Assembly: GCA_024643255.1 (NCBI GenBank)
Contig: JAHENF010000099.1
Location: forward strand, 1 to 46,839
Direction: 5' to 3'
DNA: 46,839 nucleotides
Origin: Ilumatobacteraceae bacterium
GTDB lineage: Bacteria; Actinomycetota; Acidimicrobiia; Acidimicrobiales; Ilumatobacteraceae
Below the pieces are notes generated by a model that worked only from the letters and a program-made list of their open reading frames with translations, was not told where the DNA came from and ran no database searches. Position 1 is the stretch's first letter. Every line of letters begins with the position of its first letter. This document shows positions 30,335 through 37,391 of this stretch, piece after piece. The translations under genes and the position numbers were made by a program.

Positions 30335-32068
30335 TCAGCCGAGCGCGTGGACGGTCACGGTGCCGAGCGCGCCGTCGACGGTGATCGTCGCACCGTCGGG
30401 GATTCGACGGGTCGCGTCGGGAATGGAGGGCACACACGGGATGCCCAATTCGCGGCTCACGATCACCGCGTGCGTGCCGATCGCGCCGATATCGGTGACA
30501 ACTCCCCCGGCGGCGAGGAAGAGTGGCGTCCACGACGGGTCGGTCGACGGCGCGACGATGATGTCGCCCGGCTCCAGCCGCGAGGGGTCGGACAAATCGA
30601 GCATCACGCGCGCCGTCCCGGTGACCGTGCCGGGCGAGCCGGCCACGCCGGTCAGCACGTCGCCGACGCCCACCAGAGTGACGTCGCCGCTCCCCCGCCG
30701 GGACCATTCGCTCAGCGGCGGCACCGATCCGTCGACGATGTACGGCGGTTCGAGTTCGTAGAGCGCCATGTAGTCCTGCTCGCGCGCGGTGAGCAGCGCT
30801 CCGAACGAGCCGGGGTCGGCCATGAACTCGTCGAGTTCGTCGGCCAACAACATGAAGATCTGACGCGGGTGTTCGAGATGTCCACGCTCCATCATCCGCT
30901 TGCCCACCTCGGCGAAGCACATCCGGACTTCGTTGTGTGCACGGATGTTGTTGGACTTGCAGCGCTCGCGGGCGGCCATGAAGACCGCGATCGTGTGGAC
31001 CGCGGCACCGAAGCCGGCAAGGGCTTCTGCGTTCCCGGCGAACTCGGCCTCGTACCGATCGATCAGGCGCTGGCGTTCCGCGGCCCCGCGGGCAACGGTC
31101 AGGCGCGGGTCCGACTCGTCATCGGCAGCACGGGCGCGCTCGACGGCCTGCAGGAGCATCAACGGTCGCGTCTCGTAGCTCCACTGGTAGATGTCCCATT
31201 CGTTCGGCCCACGGCTGCCGTGGGTGTACATGAACTCGTCGACCGCTGCGAGGAACCGCTGCGCATCTTCGGAGCCGGACGCGGTGACCCGTTCGAGGAG
31301 ATCGTCGAGGTCCCCGTCGAACTCGGCGCCGAGTTCCGCCGATCCGGCCACGATGCGCGAGATCCCGAAGATCTGCGCGGCGATGTCGGCCGAGTCGACG
31401 TCGCCGATGCCGGTCATCAGCTTCGCGATCGCTGTCGGGTCGGCGTCGCCGAGCAGTGCCGGAAGGATTCCCGGACCGACCGAACTTCCCATCGAGGCCC
31501 ACACGACCGGCTGGAACATCGCGCGCAGGTGCCGCTGGAGGCTGCGCGCTCTGGCCACCAACTGCACATCGGTCTGGGTGGCGAGGTCTGGACGGCTGTC
31601 GCGGAGCGCTCGGGCGTCGATCTTCTGACGTTCGACCTCCGGCAGACAGTCGGCGGTCATCATCCAGTTCATGACCGTCGTCAGCTTCTCGGTCTTGCAG
31701 GCGTTGGCGTGCCAGTCCTTCTCGACGTAGGGCGGGATCGTCTGGCTGGCGGAGTCGAAGAACGTCTGGTCGACCGCCTCCCAGCCGGCACCGGATCGAA
31801 CGCCGAACAGGCGGGCCTGCGTGAGCGAGTTGTAGAGGTAGCCCCCGAAGAGCCCGAACGACTCGGGAGGGTCGCTGTACTCCATCGCATCGAAGATCCC
31901 CATCTGCTCGAACCCGTCGACGCAGCCCAACACGACGCCGTTCTCCCAACAGAACGTCCAGGCGAGCGGACTCACCGGCTCCGCGAGGACTTCGCCGGCG
32001 TTGCCGCGGGTGTAGTCGGGAAATCGTTCGGTCGGAACGCGGTCACAGATCCATCGGTCACCGAGCAT
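30335..32068 (-). CDS. PEP-utilising-enzyme mobile (phosphohistidine) domain protein, paralog P3
   Basis: 577 residues from ATG 32068, behind GGGGAAGG. Same plan as P1 and P2: FPDYTRGNAGEVLAEPVSPLAW at the N-terminus, GGYLYNSLTQARLFG, GSRGPNEWDIYQWSYETRP in the middle, and a C-terminal mobile domain with GAIGTHAVIVSRELGIPC (His near residue 533; Thr replaces the Ser that precedes His in P1/P2). PYIVDGSVPPLSEW closely matches the corresponding linker of P1. No ATP-grasp domain. Three such copies within 31 kb indicate an expanded family with different partners or substrates. Convergent with methyltransferase 1. Confidence 0.85.
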   Translation of the reverse strand: MLGDRWICDRVPTERFPDYTRGNAGEVLAEPVSPLAWTFCWENGVVLGCVDGFEQMGIFDAMEYSDPPESFGLFGGYLYNSLTQARLFGVRSGAGWEAVDQTFFDSASQTIPPYVEKDWHANACKTEKLTTVMNWMMTADCLPEVERQKIDARALRDSRPDLATQTDVQLVARARSLQRHLRAMFQPVVWASMGSSVGPGILPALLGDADPTAIAKLMTGIGDVDSADIAAQIFGISRIVAGSAELGAEFDGDLDDLLERVTASGSEDAQRFLAAVDEFMYTHGSRGPNEWDIYQWSYETRPLMLLQAVERARAADDESDPRLTVARGAAERQRLIDRYEAEFAGNAEALAGFGAAVHTIAVFMAARERCKSNNIRAHNEVRMCFAEVGKRMMERGHLEHPRQIFMLLADELDEFMADPGSFGALLTAREQDYMALYELEPPYIVDGSVPPLSEWSRRGSGDVTLVGVGDVLTGVAGSPGTVTGTARVMLDLSDPSRLEPGDIIVAPSTDPSWTPLFLAAGGVVTDIGAIGTHAVIVSRELGIPCVPSIPDATRRIPDGATITVDGALGTVTVHALG

Positions 32069-32203
32069 GGTGCCTTCCCCCCATTCGCCAGTCGACGTCC
32101 TGGACGGACGACGATCAGAACGTCGGCGACGCTAAGTCACCCATGCGCTGTGCCGCAAGGAACAAGTCGACCGTCGTGGGTCAATTCCTCGGGAGAATTC
32201 GCG

Positions 32204-32323
32204 ATGACCGCGCCATCGTTCGACCGGTTCCGCGAATTGTTGCTTCAGAACACCCTCGACCCCGCCGATGAGGCAGTCAGTAGTCCGCGCGTCGTCGAGT
32301 CGTTCCTGGAGGTGGATGCATGA
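32204..32323 (+). CDS. Small 39-aa protein upstream of the Excalibur lipoprotein
   Basis: 39 codons from ATG 32204, behind GGGAGA at good distance, with mostly G/C third positions. The peptide starts MTAPSFDRFRELLLQNTLDP and is predicted largely helical and acidic. Its stop overlaps the ATG of the lipoprotein gene (ATGA), so both are translated together. It may be a leader whose translation opens the next gene, or a small functional protein. No family recognised. Confidence 0.5.
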   Translation: MTAPSFDRFRELLLQNTLDPADEAVSSPRVVESFLEVDA

Positions 32324-32856
32324 ACACCATTGCGAAGGTCATCGCCGGGGTCCTCGGCCTCGCGCTGGTCTCGGCATGTGACCTCCCTGGCGCGGCGCAA
32401 TCGGACGACGCGGCCGCGGCGGGCCCCGCCGCGACGTACGAGGCCCAGACTCTGGATGGCCGCATGGTCACGTTCCGAGAAGGCGACGGCGAACTGGGCA
32501 CGTTCACCGACGGGATGCCGTCGGAGATGCAGTCGATCCATGCCCTCGCCCAGCAAGGAGCCTGCAACGAGATCTGGGCCGCTCGTGAGCACTGGGCGAA
32601 ATTCGTCGACGAGAGCGACGGCGGCATGAAGGCGTCGGCGATCACCAGACTCGCCGGCGACGTCCACGCGTTCATCCGTTGTCCGCCGGTCGCCCCGTCG
32701 CCCGGGCCTGCACGCTCGTCGCAGTTCGTCGATCCTCGGTTCGACACATGCGGCGAGGCGAACAACCTCGGGTTCGGCAACTACGTCAACGGGGTCGATC
32801 CCGAATACGGCTGGTACGTCGACGACGATGCCGACGGAGTCGCCTGCGAGAGGTAG
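32320..32856 (+). CDS. Lipoprotein with C-terminal Excalibur calcium-binding domain
   Basis: 178 residues. A lipoprotein signal MNTIAKVIAGVLGLALVSAC places the lipidated Cys at residue 20. The central part has two Cys (GACNEIW and FIRCPP). The last ~40 residues, FDTCGEANNLGFGNYVNG then DDDADGVACER, form an Excalibur domain: two Cys and the Dx-Dx-DG calcium loop of this extracellular module. It should sit outside the membrane. The role of Excalibur lipoproteins is not settled (surface nucleases and adhesive proteins carry the domain). A strong hairpin follows at 32884. Confidence 0.82.
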   Translation: MNTIAKVIAGVLGLALVSACDLPGAAQSDDAAAAGPAATYEAQTLDGRMVTFREGDGELGTFTDGMPSEMQSIHALAQQGACNEIWAAREHWAKFVDESDGGMKASAITRLAGDVHAFIRCPPVAPSPGPARSSQFVDPRFDTCGEANNLGFGNYVNGVDPEYGWYVDDDADGVACER

Positions 32857-32883
32857 GACCACCACCTCTGGTTGCTCCGGTTT

Positions 32884-32906
32884 CTCCGTGCCGAACCGGC
32901 ACGGAG
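32884..32906 (+). terminator. Perfect 10-bp hairpin after the Excalibur gene
   Basis: CTCCGTGCCG-AAC-CGGCACGGAG: 10 perfect pairs and a 3-nt loop, 28 bp after the stop codon. There is no T-run, as is common in actinobacterial hairpin terminators; it also precedes the MDR promoter hexamer by 8 bp, so it could be an operator. Confidence 0.55.
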
Positions 32907-32914
32907 GCGCTCCG

Positions 32915-32920
32915 TAGGAT
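32915..32920 (+). promoter_or_regulatory. -10 hexamer of probable leaderless promoter (MDR reductase)
   Basis: TAGGAT followed by 6 nt and the ATG at 32927; no ribosome site lies between. Confidence 0.5.
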
Positions 32921-32926
32921 CGCGAG

Positions 32927-33931
32927 ATGCCGCAGACGAACACACGCGTGACGCTCGCCCACCGACCCGTGGGCGAGGCGACGCCCGACTGTTTCGCACT
33001 CGAGATCGAACAACTCGACGAACTCGACGACGGGCAGGTTCGTGTGGCGGTCGAGTACGTCTCGGTCGACGCCGGGACGAGAACCATGCTGCGCGGCGAA
33101 GGATTCCACCGCCAGGTGGGGCTCGGCGAGACGATCCTGGCGGGCGGCGTCGGTCGGATCGTGGAGTCGACGGTCGACGGATGGGACGTCGGCCAAGCGG
33201 TACGAGGTGGCCTCGGCGTCCAGATGTTCGCGACGGTCCGGCCCGACCATCTGGAGAAGATCGACGATTCCCTCGGCCCGCTGAGCAACCACTTGGGAGC
33301 ACTCGGCCCGTCGACCGGTGTGACCGCCTGGATCGGCATCCGGCGCGTCGCCAAACCGAAGCCCGGCGACACCTTCGTGGTGTCCGCCGCGGCCGGCGCG
33401 GTCGGGTCGATCGCCGGACAGATCGCCAAGCGCGACGGCGCGCGGGTGATCGGCATCGCCGGCGGCCCGGCCAAGGTGCGGTACCTCATCGACGATCTGG
33501 GGTTCGACGCGGCGATCGACTACAAGAACGACGACGTGAACGCTCGACTGCGCGAGCTGGCGCCGAATGGTGTCGACGTCTTCTTCGACAACGTCGGCGG
33601 ACCGATTCTCGATGCCGTGCTCGACAACCTGGCGATGCGGGCGAAGGTGGTGATCTGCGGTGCGATCTCGCAGTACGACGACATGGACAACGTGACGGGC
33701 CCGTCGATGTATCTCCGTCTGGCGGAACGCCAGTCGACGATGGAGGGCTACGCCTACTTCCACTTCCCCGAGAGCATCGCCCCCGCGACGGCCGAACTCG
33801 CGGCGTGGCTGGCCGACGACACCCTTCGCTGCTCGGAGGAGATCCTCGATGGCATCGAGCGATACCCCGAGGCGCTGCAGTTCATGTTCAACGGTGGCAA
33901 CACCGGCAAGTTGCTCGTCAAGATCGCCTGA
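32927..33931 (+). CDS. NADP-dependent MDR-family oxidoreductase (enone/prostaglandin-reductase-like)
   Basis: 334 residues, typical of the zinc-free medium-chain reductases (CurA, PTGR1, YncB type). The nucleotide motif SAAAGAVGSIAGQIAKRDGARVIGIAGG (AxxGxxG) and YKNDDVNARLRELAPNGVDVFFDNVGGPILDAVL are characteristic; no zinc-binding Cys set is seen. It reduces the C=C bond of an alpha,beta-unsaturated ketone or similar with NADPH, in the cytoplasm. It appears to be transcribed alone from a leaderless promoter. Role within the island (reduction of an enone intermediate) is plausible but not shown. Confidence 0.9.
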   Translation: MPQTNTRVTLAHRPVGEATPDCFALEIEQLDELDDGQVRVAVEYVSVDAGTRTMLRGEGFHRQVGLGETILAGGVGRIVESTVDGWDVGQAVRGGLGVQMFATVRPDHLEKIDDSLGPLSNHLGALGPSTGVTAWIGIRRVAKPKPGDTFVVSAAAGAVGSIAGQIAKRDGARVIGIAGGPAKVRYLIDDLGFDAAIDYKNDDVNARLRELAPNGVDVFFDNVGGPILDAVLDNLAMRAKVVICGAISQYDDMDNVTGPSMYLRLAERQSTMEGYAYFHFPESIAPATAELAAWLADDTLRCSEEILDGIERYPEALQFMFNGGNTGKLLVKIA

Positions 33932-33964
33932 GGCCCTTCACCCCGCTCGCGAGGACGACACCTC

Positions 33965-34510
33965 TCAGCTTCGACGGATGATGTTGACCTCGGTGGGATT
34001 GGTCAGCATGTCGAAGACCGCCGAGTACTTCGCCCCGGCCGCGAGCAGCGCGTCCTTCTGATCGTCGTCGCAGTCGGCATCGATGTCGAATTCGATGTCG
34101 ACGTTGCTGAATCCCTTTCGGACGTCGGGGTCGACACCGAGAACACCGCGGACATCGATGTCGGCGCTCACCGTCGACGACACCCTGTTCAGCTGGATCT
34201 TGCGGGCGGCTGCGCCAGTCGCGATGCCCGCGGTGATGCACGCGGCGAGCGCGTGGAGGACGTACTCCTGCGGTGTCGGGCCGTGACCGTGACCGAGCGT
34301 CGGGTGATCGGCTTCGTACGTGTACTCAGCGACGTGCTCGTGGCCGCCGCCCATCCCGTACCACTCGTGGATCGTCGATCTGCTCGCGGTGCCCTCGACC
34401 CACTCGTTCTTCGCTGAGAACCTGAACTGAGCGAGTTCGCCGTTCTCCCTCGTCTTGGCGATCGCCCCGAACATCTTGTCGCACGGAACACCATTGATCT
34501 CGTCGGTCAT
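33965..34510 (-). CDS. OsmC-family protein with only one of the two catalytic Cys
   Basis: 181 residues from ATG 34510, behind AGAGGGGG. HGPTPQEYVLHALAACITAGIATGAAARKI is the OsmC core with the first conserved Cys. The second, normally in a C-P-V motif near the C-terminus, is replaced by Ser (AKYSAVFDMLTNP). OsmC proteins reduce organic hydroperoxides by a Cys pair; with one Cys missing this member may not do so by that route. The HEWYGMGGGHEHVAEYTY part is His-rich. Divergent from methyltransferase 2 over 119 bp. Confidence 0.85.
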   Translation of the reverse strand: MTDEINGVPCDKMFGAIAKTRENGELAQFRFSAKNEWVEGTASRSTIHEWYGMGGGHEHVAEYTYEADHPTLGHGHGPTPQEYVLHALAACITAGIATGAAARKIQLNRVSSTVSADIDVRGVLGVDPDVRKGFSNVDIEFDIDADCDDDQKDALLAAGAKYSAVFDMLTNPTEVNIIRRS

Positions 34511-34572
34511 CGGTACCAGCCCCCTCTGTCGTCGTCGGCGACGATATCCCTGGCCAGCACGGGTGTCCAGAG

Positions 34573-34601
34573 TCGACACCGATGTCCAGGACTCCTACGA
34601 T
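34573..34601 (+). promoter_or_regulatory. Sigma70-like promoter of methyltransferase 2
   Basis: TCGACA (34573-34578), 17-bp spacer, TACGAT (34596-34601), giving a start near 34608 and a ~22-nt leader with a GAGGGG ribosome site before ATG 34630. The best two-box promoter I see in the window. Confidence 0.55.
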
Positions 34602-34629
34602 CGCGCCAACAGACGAGAGGGGCACCGCA

Positions 34630-35406
34630 ATGTCGTGGGAAATGGTGGATGAGGGTTGGGGGCGTCGAGCGGTCGAATTCGCGACCCTCAGCGAACCCTC
34701 GAACTGCCGCGAATACGTCGCCGTACACCATCGGCTCCGCGTCGGGGCCGGCCAGCGGCTCCTCGACGTGGCCTGCGGCTCCGGGTTGGCGATCGAACTC
34801 GCAGCGATCAGGGGAGCGATCTGCGCCGGCATCGATGCCTCCCCACGTCTCATCGCCGTGGCGAAGGATCGCAACCCCGAGTCCGACATCCAGGTGGGCG
34901 ACATGGAAGCGCTTCCCTGGGACGACGAGACGTTCGACGTCGTCACCAGTTTCCGCGGCATCTGGGGCACGACGCCGAATGCCGTGAAAGAAGCCCGCCG
35001 GGTGCTCGTACCCGGCGGCCGACTCGCGATCACCGTGTGGGGAAACGTCGGCAGATCCCCAGGAGCGTGGATGATGTCACCGTTCCGATGGGCGACCGAC
35101 GAGAAGGTCCAGCACCAGGCCGACATGGTGTCCCTCGGTCGGCCCGGTGTCGGCGAAGCATTCCTCGCTGGCTGTGGCTTTGACGTGGCGGAGCGGTTCG
35201 AGGTGCCATTCGTGTTCGAGTTCGCCGACCCCGAGACCTTTGCGCGGGGTCTCGCGTCCACCGGACCGGCCTACGAAGCGATCCAGAGCATCGGTGAGGA
35301 ACAATTCGTCGAACGGGCCACCGACCTGGCCACGGCGCACCTGCGCGACGGCCTTGCACTGCGCGGCCAGGTTCAGCTCTTCGGGTACATCGGAACGAAG
35401 CGCTGA
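34630..35406 (+). CDS. Class I SAM-dependent methyltransferase (2)
   Basis: 258 residues from ATG 34630; an upstream ATG at 34582 lies before the predicted transcription start. Motif I LLDVACGSGLAIELA, then CAGIDASPRLIAVA and DIQVGDMEALPWDDETFDVVTSFRGIWG show an AdoMet-dependent enzyme of the UbiE/Methyltransf_11 type; EARRVLVPGGRLAITVWG is the usual motif III region. Not closely like methyltransferase 1. The stop is immediately followed by the convergent flavin monooxygenase gene (no gap). Substrate unknown. Confidence 0.9.
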   Translation: MSWEMVDEGWGRRAVEFATLSEPSNCREYVAVHHRLRVGAGQRLLDVACGSGLAIELAAIRGAICAGIDASPRLIAVAKDRNPESDIQVGDMEALPWDDETFDVVTSFRGIWGTTPNAVKEARRVLVPGGRLAITVWGNVGRSPGAWMMSPFRWATDEKVQHQADMVSLGRPGVGEAFLAGCGFDVAERFEVPFVFEFADPETFARGLASTGPAYEAIQSIGEEQFVERATDLATAHLRDGLALRGQVQLFGYIGTKR

Positions 35407-36654
35407 TCACCGAGACGCGCCGAGGAATCCCACCAGGTGGTCGGCGAGTTCACTGGTGTCGTGGACGGCTCCGTGGAGGAAACTCGATCTCCGGCGACGC
35501 AGAAAGCTCAGACCCAGGACGTACACGCCGGGCGCATCGACCGCGCCGCCGTCATGGCGGAGGTGACCGGTCGAGTCGAACACCGGCAGGTCGATCCACG
35601 AGAGATCAGGTCGGAATCCGGTGGCCCAGACGATCGTCGAGATCTCTCCTCGGCCGAGGTCCATCGTCAGCGGAGCGCCGCGTTCCACCCGCGTCGGGTC
35701 GTCGCGTTCGACCGGACCGACCTCGCCATCGAGGCCCTGTTCGACGATCCACTCGTCGATGTCGTCGAGGAGACGACCGAGCTTCTGGTCGGCCAGCGCA
35801 CAGTGGTTACGCATCCCACCCGAGAACAGCGCCACCCCGTCACGGATGCCGCCAAGACGGCCTCGGAGCTGCACGCCCTGACCGGTCACGGCGTTCAGGT
35901 CGAGGGTTCGACGCTCGGGTGTGCCGACCAACTGCGGGGAGGCCACCTTGCGCGCCTTTGCGATGTCCTCGACCTGGTCATAGCGTTCGTCGAGCCGCCC
36001 GATGACCTCCATCCAGTGCTGGATGTCGGCACCTCGATAGGTCCGAGGCATCCGCACGTGCTCGCCCACCGACAACGTGACGGGTCGACCCGATGCATGA
36101 ATCTCCTCGGCAAGCTGCAGACCGGTCGCTGCGGCCCCGATCACCAGGACGCCGCCGTCGGCGAGCTGTTGCGGACTCCGGTAATCGAGGGGATTGAGCT
36201 GTTCGATCGATGCCGGCACCGCGGCGGCGAAGTCCGGCGTGTTCGCCAGGTTGCAGGCGCCTCCCGCCAGCACTACGCACTGGCATGTCCAGGTACCGCG
36301 GTCCGTCACGACTTCGTAGCCGCCGGCGGCCGGGCGAACAGTGGTCACGGTCGTCTCGGTGACAACCGGCGCCGCGACCGCTTCGGCATACTCCTTGATG
36401 AAGGCGACGACCTCGTCGCCGCTCATGAAGCCGTCGGGGTCATCGCCGTCGTAGGCCCGCGCGGGCAAGCGCGCCTGCCAGTTCGGCGTGAGCATGGTGA
36501 ACGAATCCCAGCGCTGCGTCGACCACGAGTTCGCCACGTCACCGCGCTCCAGCACCACGTGATCGACACCGCGGTCGGACAGGCACTTACTCATCGCCAG
36601 ACCGTTGTGCCCCCCGCCCACGATGACGACCTCGACTCGACGCGCTCGCGACAT
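35407..36654 (-). CDS. FAD-dependent oxidoreductase, flavin-monooxygenase-like
   Basis: 415 residues. FAD motif VEVVIVGGGHNGLAMSKCL at the N-terminus (GxGxxG variant GGGHNG), Glu of strand 2 in VLERGDVANSWSTQRWDSF, and a second dinucleotide site GVLVIGAAATGLQLAEEI for NAD(P)H. IVWATGFRPDLSWI is the ATG motif of class B flavin monooxygenases/ trimethylamine-type enzymes. Probably hydroxylates or oxygenates a small molecule, though the class-B signature FxGxxxHxxx is not clearly present. Start ATG 36654. Divergent from the AhpD-like gene. Confidence 0.88.
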   Translation of the reverse strand: MSRARRVEVVIVGGGHNGLAMSKCLSDRGVDHVVLERGDVANSWSTQRWDSFTMLTPNWQARLPARAYDGDDPDGFMSGDEVVAFIKEYAEAVAAPVVTETTVTTVRPAAGGYEVVTDRGTWTCQCVVLAGGACNLANTPDFAAAVPASIEQLNPLDYRSPQQLADGGVLVIGAAATGLQLAEEIHASGRPVTLSVGEHVRMPRTYRGADIQHWMEVIGRLDERYDQVEDIAKARKVASPQLVGTPERRTLDLNAVTGQGVQLRGRLGGIRDGVALFSGGMRNHCALADQKLGRLLDDIDEWIVEQGLDGEVGPVERDDPTRVERGAPLTMDLGRGEISTIVWATGFRPDLSWIDLPVFDSTGHLRHDGGAVDAPGVYVLGLSFLRRRRSSFLHGAVHDTSELADHLVGFLGASR

Positions 36655-36727
36655 TCCCCAATTCTCTCAGACATCGCCCGACCGACGAGACGGTGGAGCC
36701 GAACACGCCTCGTTCGGGAGATTGCCG

Positions 36728-36742
36728 CCGCGGCCCCCGCGG
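36728..36742. promoter_or_regulatory. CCGCGG-CCC-CCGCGG dyad upstream of the AhpD-like gene
   Basis: Two CCGCGG hexamers spaced by CCC, ending 14 bp before the ATG at 36757 and just upstream of TAAGAA, which is placed like a -10 for a leaderless start. Could be an operator; low-complexity GC sequence is an alternative. Confidence 0.3.
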
Positions 36743-36756
36743 TGTAAGAAGATCCG

Positions 36757-37353
36757 ATGTTCCTCGATCAGCCAGCTCACGGCGACAGCGCGCAGCGACT
36801 GTTCGACAACGACGAGAAGTACATGGGTTGGGTGATGAACGTCTCCAAACTCTGGGCCTGGCAGCCGGAGAACCAGCAGACACTGTTCGACCTGCTCGAT
36901 GCGGTCGCCGACGGTTTCTCGATGCGGCAACGGGCCATTCTCGTCGCCGCATGTGCGTCGACGTTCGGTGACTCGTATTGCTCGATGGCCTGGGGCGGCA
37001 AGCTCGCGAAGGAGACCGACGCCGAGACCGCCGTCGGCGTCTTGACGGGATCGGACACCGGCTTGACCGACGCCGAACAGGCCATGGCCCGGTGGGCTCG
37101 TGCGGTTGCGGGCGATCCGAACGCAACCACCCAGGCCGACGTCGACGGCTTGCGCGCTGTCGGGTTCAGCGACGCCGACATCTTCGCGATGACCGCGTTC
37201 GTCGGGCTGCGGATCGCGTTCTCGACGGTGAACGACGCGCTCGGAGCACAGCCGGATCCGGAGCTGCGCGGTTTCTCGCCGCCCCAAGTGATCGCTGTGG
37301 TCGACTACGGACGGCCGATCGGCGACGACGAGTCGAACCGGGGCGGCGTATGA
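36757..37353 (+). CDS. AhpD/carboxymuconolactone-decarboxylase-like protein
   Basis: 198 residues. The all-helical AhpD-type fold is suggested by LLDAVADGFSMRQRAILVAACASTFGDSYCSMAWGGKLAKETDAETA and a second half DAEQAMARWARAVAGDPNATTQADVDGLRAVGFSDADIFAMTAF. The AhpD active site is E-x-x-x-C-x-x-C-x-x-x-H; here only one Cys (SYC) is present and the His position appears to be Trp/Gly, so alkyl-hydroperoxidase activity is doubtful. Linked to the downstream histidine kinase through a 13-codon ORF with overlapping stops and starts. Confidence 0.78.
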   Translation: MFLDQPAHGDSAQRLFDNDEKYMGWVMNVSKLWAWQPENQQTLFDLLDAVADGFSMRQRAILVAACASTFGDSYCSMAWGGKLAKETDAETAVGVLTGSDTGLTDAEQAMARWARAVAGDPNATTQADVDGLRAVGFSDADIFAMTAFVGLRIAFSTVNDALGAQPDPELRGFSPPQVIAVVDYGRPIGDDESNRGGV

Positions 37354-37391
37354 GCGACCGGCGGGGGCCGGCCCCGACGGGGGTCGCCTGA
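37350..37391 (+). CDS. Possible 13-codon bridging ORF between AhpD-like and kinase genes
   Basis: ATG at 37350 overlaps the upstream stop (ATGA), and the TGA at 37389-37391 overlaps the kinase ATG (TGATG). The 13 codons give MSDRRGPAPTGVA. It joins two genes that are otherwise in different frames with a 37-bp gap, which would let ribosomes pass from one to the next. It may have no product role at all. Confidence 0.3.
   Translation: MSDRRGPAPTGVA

Noticed and set aside
30182-32203. Plus-strand open frame opposite P3 reaching into the 39-aa ORF
   Set aside because: Only the last 39 codons, after the ATG at 32204 with a ribosome site, look coding; the rest is a shadow of P3.
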